Assembly: GCA_023264635.1 (NCBI GenBank) | Contig: JAHFLT010000001.1 | Coordinates: forward strand, 1 to 35,306 | Source of the DNA: Candidatus Woesearchaeota archaeon | Lineage (GTDB): Archaea; Nanobdellota; Nanobdellia; Woesearchaeales; JAGVYF01 | Reading direction: 5' to 3' | Length of the DNA stretch: 35,306 nucleotides | Part shown: piece after piece, positions 31,607 through 35,306 of the stretch | Layout of the letters: every line of letters starts with the position of its first letter | Numbering within the stretch: position 1 is the first letter of the stretch | The notes under the pieces: generated by a model | What the model was told of the DNA's origin: nothing | What the model saw: only the letters and a program-made list of their open reading frames with translations | Database searches by the model: none | Program-made: the position numbers and the translations under genes

Positions 31607-33214
31607 CTATTTTCTTATGCCAAGATGCCAGTGATCTGCATGCGCTTCATTATCTCCTGGCCCAATAATTGCGCGGAAATAATTCTGTGCTGTCTGGCGT
31701 ACAAGAGCATTATTTGCATCGTTCACTGTTCGTGCATCAATAATCATGCCGTTCGCGAATACAATCTGCTGGACATCCATTGCATCACCCCACCAATGTC
31801 CAGAAGGGACACCTGGTTGTCCACGAACATCACGATCATTCCGTGCACCGAGATGCTCAACGCGTACAACAGGACTGCCCACGGTACGTTCAAGCTCATG
31901 CACAAACTGCGTCAGACGATAACGTAATACTGGACTGGCACCAGCAGTTGTTTCAATTCCAGATGGTGCATAAACGTACACTGGCTGTCTGGTTGATTCA
32001 GGCATAATCTGCGTTGTTGTTCGGAAAGGATTACGTGAAACATCCGTAGTACCATCCTGATAGATGGTAACTTCATGCTTACCAATAGAGATTGTCGTTT
32101 CTGGAGCAGCAGCGTATAATTCCTTCATCTTCTTTATGCTAACAGACTCAGCCTTCAGCTCAGGTGAGACAAGAACATCCACCCCATTTGCGCTTATCAT
32201 CAGCTTTCCTTTCTGAGAATGCTCATCAACATCAAACTGACCAGATTCTATGTGGTCTATATGCACTCCGGGATCATCTTTACTCGATGACAACCCACTT
32301 TCCTTATAGATAGTGAAGCCATTGTCTCCTGTTGAGCTGATACTGTAGACAGGCAGGTTATCTTTCAGCTCATTATAAGTGGCAGTTACTGGCTTTTCTG
32401 CTTTATACCCCGCAACAATCTTTGCTACCTCTCCTTGTTTACCCAAGACATAGATGGAATGCTGATCTGCAATAAGTTCCTCATGTTTATTACTTAAAGT
32501 GTACAGCAGTTTCCCTCCTTGTTGTAATCCGTGTTTCTTGTTGTTATCTATGGAATAATACTTGTTTCCATTTTCAATGGACGCACTAACGGTATGTTCA
32601 CTACCCATTTTATTTGTGATGATGACACCATCCCCATGACTTGTGACGCTATAATCTCCAGTATCACGGCTAATGACTTCTACTGCCGCTCCTTTCTTAT
32701 TCTCAAGCTTTTTTCCACCTTCCTTTATGGACGGCGCATTGGTCTTGAGCAGATCCCCCTCGATTGTTACTTCGAGATCATTTTTATCTGCAATGGTTCC
32801 GAATTTTTTTGTGTGAACATTTCCCTCTTTGTCTATTTTTGTTTCTTCCAAACTGCCCGGAAGCGTTATCTTCTTTTTGCCTTCGGAAATGATAAATGCC
32901 TCTTTGGTGATTATCATGCTTTTTCCTTTGTATGTTTCTATTGATAGGCTACCACTTTTGGGATGCACAAGTCTCTTATTCTTGTTATCGTATGTCACTT
33001 TTTCAGTAGTTATAGATAATGAGTCCATCCCAAGAGCTTTAGCCAGTTCATTGTTGTTCAGCTTTGAAAGATCGCTTACTTTTGCAAGGACTTCAGGTTT
33101 CATGTCCTCTGCCTTGAGCATCTGCAACTCTTTTTCACCCATTGTTGAAACATCTTTTTCAGCTGCACCAGCCATAATAGCTACCACCAAGAGGAAGAAT
33201 AAGAATAGCCTCAT
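31607..33214 (-). CDS. Secreted protein with a C-terminal M15/extensin-like metallopeptidase domain
   Basis: 535 residues from the ATG at 33214. Signal peptide (MRLFLFFLLVVAIMAGAA). About 370 residues of repetitive beta-strand-like sequence follow, full of KGS/KLLYT/DGV turns like a beta-solenoid. The last 130 residues hold PSGHWWGDAMDVQ and EAHADHWHLGI: a His-x6-Asp pair and a HxDHxH ending, the zinc ligands of the M15/extensin-like (D-Ala-D-Ala carboxypeptidase-like) superfamily. Its start overlaps the stop of the upstream pilin-like gene by four bases (ATGA). Archaea lack murein, so the substrate is unclear: a self-made surface polymer or bacterial cell walls. Confidence 0.65.
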   Translation of the reverse strand: MRLFLFFLLVVAIMAGAAEKDVSTMGEKELQMLKAEDMKPEVLAKVSDLSKLNNNELAKALGMDSLSITTEKVTYDNKNKRLVHPKSGSLSIETYKGKSMIITKEAFIISEGKKKITLPGSLEETKIDKEGNVHTKKFGTIADKNDLEVTIEGDLLKTNAPSIKEGGKKLENKKGAAVEVISRDTGDYSVTSHGDGVIITNKMGSEHTVSASIENGNKYYSIDNNKKHGLQQGGKLLYTLSNKHEELIADQHSIYVLGKQGEVAKIVAGYKAEKPVTATYNELKDNLPVYSISSTGDNGFTIYKESGLSSSKDDPGVHIDHIESGQFDVDEHSQKGKLMISANGVDVLVSPELKAESVSIKKMKELYAAAPETTISIGKHEVTIYQDGTTDVSRNPFRTTTQIMPESTRQPVYVYAPSGIETTAGASPVLRYRLTQFVHELERTVGSPVVRVEHLGARNDRDVRGQPGVPSGHWWGDAMDVQQIVFANGMIIDARTVNDANNALVRQTAQNYFRAIIGPGDNEAHADHWHLGIRK

Positions 33215-33924
33215 TGTCTCACCGCGAAAGCCCACGTCAGCTGCATTGCGTCATCAGCAGTATCAGTAATAAAATACATGACATTCTGGTCACCAAAAAT
33301 CGTATCTATAGCAACATGTTCTTTCTCTTCCATAGCCAATAAATCGCTTGACGGCACTCTCAATGGATCAGATGCAATTGCGTGAGTAATTCTATTTGCG
33401 AGAGTATAAAGTGCCAGGATGCGTGCTTTGGAACGCACAGCTATTGGTGGCGCTTTTTGTTCATTGTTATCATGCACCAGTACACCGGGATAAGTCACTA
33501 TTGCCCGTGTGTCTTCCGAAGAGAGGACAATGTTTACTGTTATTTCTCCAATCTCTTTTCGGAAACTTCTCTCTATTTCCATGCATTTTACAACCCTTTC
33601 TTTTGCAGCGTTCTCCAATGATTTTTGCACTTGTTCTTGGCTCGGTACCATTATCTGTTTATGAAAATAGACTGCAATATTTCCAAATAAAGTAGGGATG
33701 AATTTCTCTGCCTGCACATTGTAGCCACCATAAAACGGGATGTCGAAAAATATCTCTTCCAAAGCCTCTTCTGTGCATGCTGCTAACGTTGTTGCTTGAA
33801 GGTGTGGTGTTATCTCTCTCTGCATGCCCGTTCTTAGGAGAGCATAAATAATTATTGAAAAAAGAATCACTACTCCTAAAACTATAAAGAATGTAACCTG
33901 CCCTCTTTTTCCTCCTTTTCCCAT
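33211..33924 (-). CDS. Membrane-anchored pilin-like protein
   Basis: 237 residues. The start MGKGGKRGQVTFFIVLGVVI is a short basic segment then a long hydrophobic helix, a form common in DPANN secreted proteins and similar to type IV pilin-like N-termini (no clear class III cleavage site is certain). The external part has strands and two cysteines (AACTEEAL, VVKCMEIE). It is translated with the M15-like gene that starts in its stop codon. Likely part of the same cell-surface assembly or processing unit. Confidence 0.6.
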   Translation of the reverse strand: MGKGGKRGQVTFFIVLGVVILFSIIIYALLRTGMQREITPHLQATTLAACTEEALEEIFFDIPFYGGYNVQAEKFIPTLFGNIAVYFHKQIMVPSQEQVQKSLENAAKERVVKCMEIERSFRKEIGEITVNIVLSSEDTRAIVTYPGVLVHDNNEQKAPPIAVRSKARILALYTLANRITHAIASDPLRVPSSDLLAMEEKEHVAIDTIFGDQNVMYFITDTADDAMQLTWAFAVRQ

Positions 33925-33962
33925 CGGCTCATTAAGGAGTTAAGAGAATAAAAGCTTTTCTC

Positions 33963-35306
33963 TCAGGAAAACTTCAGTTTTACTGTTGCCAGTTTCTGTT
34001 GCGCGGGATAGGTTACCTTAAGATCGCTTCGTGTCGAACCAGATACTTCGTAAAGTGCACCATACGATGTCATGCCTTTCAGCGTGTCTCCGACTGTCTC
34101 AAGGTGAAGTGTTCTTTGGTCTGGTACTTGTAGATTAATCTCATTGCCTTTGCTTATGGTTACTTTCACATCCTCGTTGCTTGACCCGTCCTTGAGCTTG
34201 TTGGCGACAGTAGTGAGAGTAATGTCCTGACTCGTTTTTCCGGAAATGTCCTGCGTTGTGCCTAGATTGAGTAAAAGTCCACCAGATGCAACAATCATTA
34301 CTTTGTCATTACCCACATTACCATTTCCATTGAGATCTACGCCTATTGCGCTGCCATTTACCGGAACAATGAAGTTATAGTTCTTTCCCGTTACGCTAAA
34401 GCTTCCCGTTCCAAAACCACTCGCATCGACGGTATATGTGGCATCACGTGTGGATCCTGCAAGATCCTTTACCTGGATTTTTTTATTATCCTTGTCTACC
34501 TGAAGCAGCTGATAAATCTGGGTAATCCCTTTTTCATTATTGCTGTCAGTTACCACAAAATAGTCATCCCGCTTGATATTTCCGTTGCTGTCCTCTACGA
34601 ATAGAAGGTCTTGATTGTCATCTCCAAACTTAAACGCATTAGTCGAGTCAATAAGGGGTATGGTATAGCTTTTACCACCATTGTTAATAAATGACAATTC
34701 CAGCATCCTTGCATTCCGGTGTTTAATGGTAACAATATCTCCTTTTTCATTGCTGAATCCCTCATAGATAATGTTCCAGTTTTTTGTCAAGAGAGAGGCT
34801 GGCTCTGCACTCTGCTTTCGTAAATCCCCTTGAGGAGGCATATAGACATCATTCTCTGTTCCTTTTGCCTCGAGACGGTACTTCAGCAAGTCAATCCGCA
34901 TCACGTCAGACCTGCTGGTTGCGCGGATCATTGCACGACCCCGTTCAACCGGCAAACCATTCACGCGCACATTGCGTTCGAATTGGTTGTTGGTAGCATC
35001 ATTATCTATGAATTCGAGTTGGTCAGCACCTATAAAAAACTCAACAATACCTTTCTCTGTTCCACCTACATTATTGAAAAGGATATCCTTTATTGCTATG
35101 ATAAAAGAATTATCAACGTTGAACACATCGCCTATCTTCAGGTCAGGAGATATTTTGCCATTGACGGTCATGCGCACCTTGTTGTTCTTTCCATCAATGA
35201 GCGTGGCAACCACTTCGTATTCCTTGTTGTCTTGCGGGAAAGACTGGCTTGCGCCCTCTTCAAGCAAAGCAACTGTTGTACCCCTCAGAAACTTAAGGAA
35301 AACTGC
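33963..35306 (-). CDS. S-layer-like surface protein, 5' end outside the window
   Basis: The frame is open to the right edge of the window: 13 more codons (AVFLKFLRGTTVA) precede a TTG at 35267 in the same frame, so that TTG is not the likely start and the protein is longer. At least 447 residues are seen. They are beta-rich and Asn/Asp/Gly/Thr-rich (DLNGNGNVGNDKVMIV, SGKTSQDITLTT), with an EF-hand-like DLNGNGNVGND loop and no membrane helix. The pattern fits S-layer proteins of archaea with repeated Ig-like modules, but the assignment is by composition. The 38-bp gap to the pilin-like gene suggests one operon. Confidence 0.55.
   Translation of the reverse strand, partial: AVFLKFLRGTTVALLEEGASQSFPQDNKEYEVVATLIDGKNNKVRMTVNGKISPDLKIGDVFNVDNSFIIAIKDILFNNVGGTEKGIVEFFIGADQLEFIDNDATNNQFERNVRVNGLPVERGRAMIRATSRSDVMRIDLLKYRLEAKGTENDVYMPPQGDLRKQSAEPASLLTKNWNIIYEGFSNEKGDIVTIKHRNARMLELSFINNGGKSYTIPLIDSTNAFKFGDDNQDLLFVEDSNGNIKRDDYFVVTDSNNEKGITQIYQLLQVDKDNKKIQVKDLAGSTRDATYTVDASGFGTGSFSVTGKNYNFIVPVNGSAIGVDLNGNGNVGNDKVMIVASGGLLLNLGTTQDISGKTSQDITLTTVANKLKDGSSNEDVKVTISKGNEINLQVPDQRTLHLETVGDTLKGMTSYGALYEVSGSTRSDLKVTYPAQQKLATVKLKFS

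Noticed and set aside
1-35306. CRISPR arrays, tRNA or rRNA genes
   Set aside because: No regularly spaced repeats, no tRNA T-loop/acceptor pattern and no rRNA conserved blocks were found on either strand by eye.

Overview
The window looks like part of an archaeal chromosome, most probably a DPANN lineage such as Woesearchaeota. Reasons: a CDKAL1/e-MtaB-type tRNA methylthiotransferase, a CPSF-like beta-CASP nuclease, TATA boxes about 25-40 bp upstream of starts, a short secreted protein with the membrane anchor GQVTFFIVLG, an S-layer-like giant reading frame at the right edge, a DUF2080 transposon protein, and no bacterial -35/-10 promoters. The phylum assignment is inference, because no rRNA or ribosomal protein gene is present.

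Layout. 1-206: possible 3' part of a structured RNA, then a tiny ORF. 199-3362: tRNA methylthiotransferase, a degenerate metallophosphoesterase-fold protein and a TraB/ChaN-like protein. 3378-11743: accessory region. It holds a gene remnant, an IS66-type element (3700-5283) with an amber-interrupted transposase, a Cys-rich secreted protein carrying a nearly identical 261-bp tandem duplication, a lipoprotein, an IS481-type element (8039-8998) with a 15-bp target duplication and a possible programmed frameshift, an HNH gene inside an inverted repeat, a histidine-phosphatase remnant, and a P-loop-kinase/PP-loop-ATPase fusion gene bordered by GC-rich repeats. 11761-16193: two related secreted proteins around a beta-CASP nuclease, then a long RelA/SpoT homologue. 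16239-17134: a dead DDE insertion sequence with four in-frame stops. 17188-22972: lipA-pdhA-pdhB-pdhC-lpd, a complete pyruvate (2-oxoacid) dehydrogenase complex with lipoyl synthase. 23083-35306: mostly envelope and lineage-specific genes: a membrane-anchored adhesion-like protein, a HMA metal chaperone, a NAGPA-type phosphodiester glycosidase, a membrane HExxH metallopeptidase, small hypotheticals, a secreted coiled-coil protein with a partner lipoprotein, an M15/extensin-like metallopeptidase with a pilin-like partner, and a truncated S-layer-like protein.

How they fit together. The PDH operon would convert pyruvate to acetyl-CoA with NADH. LipA makes lipoyl from octanoyl groups, but no octanoyl transferase or ligase is visible here. 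The RSH protein keeps its (p)ppGpp synthetase motifs and has lost key HD-hydrolase residues. Many of the remaining genes carry signal peptides, lipoboxes or membrane segments, so the right half appears devoted to the cell surface. No tRNA, rRNA or CRISPR array was seen.
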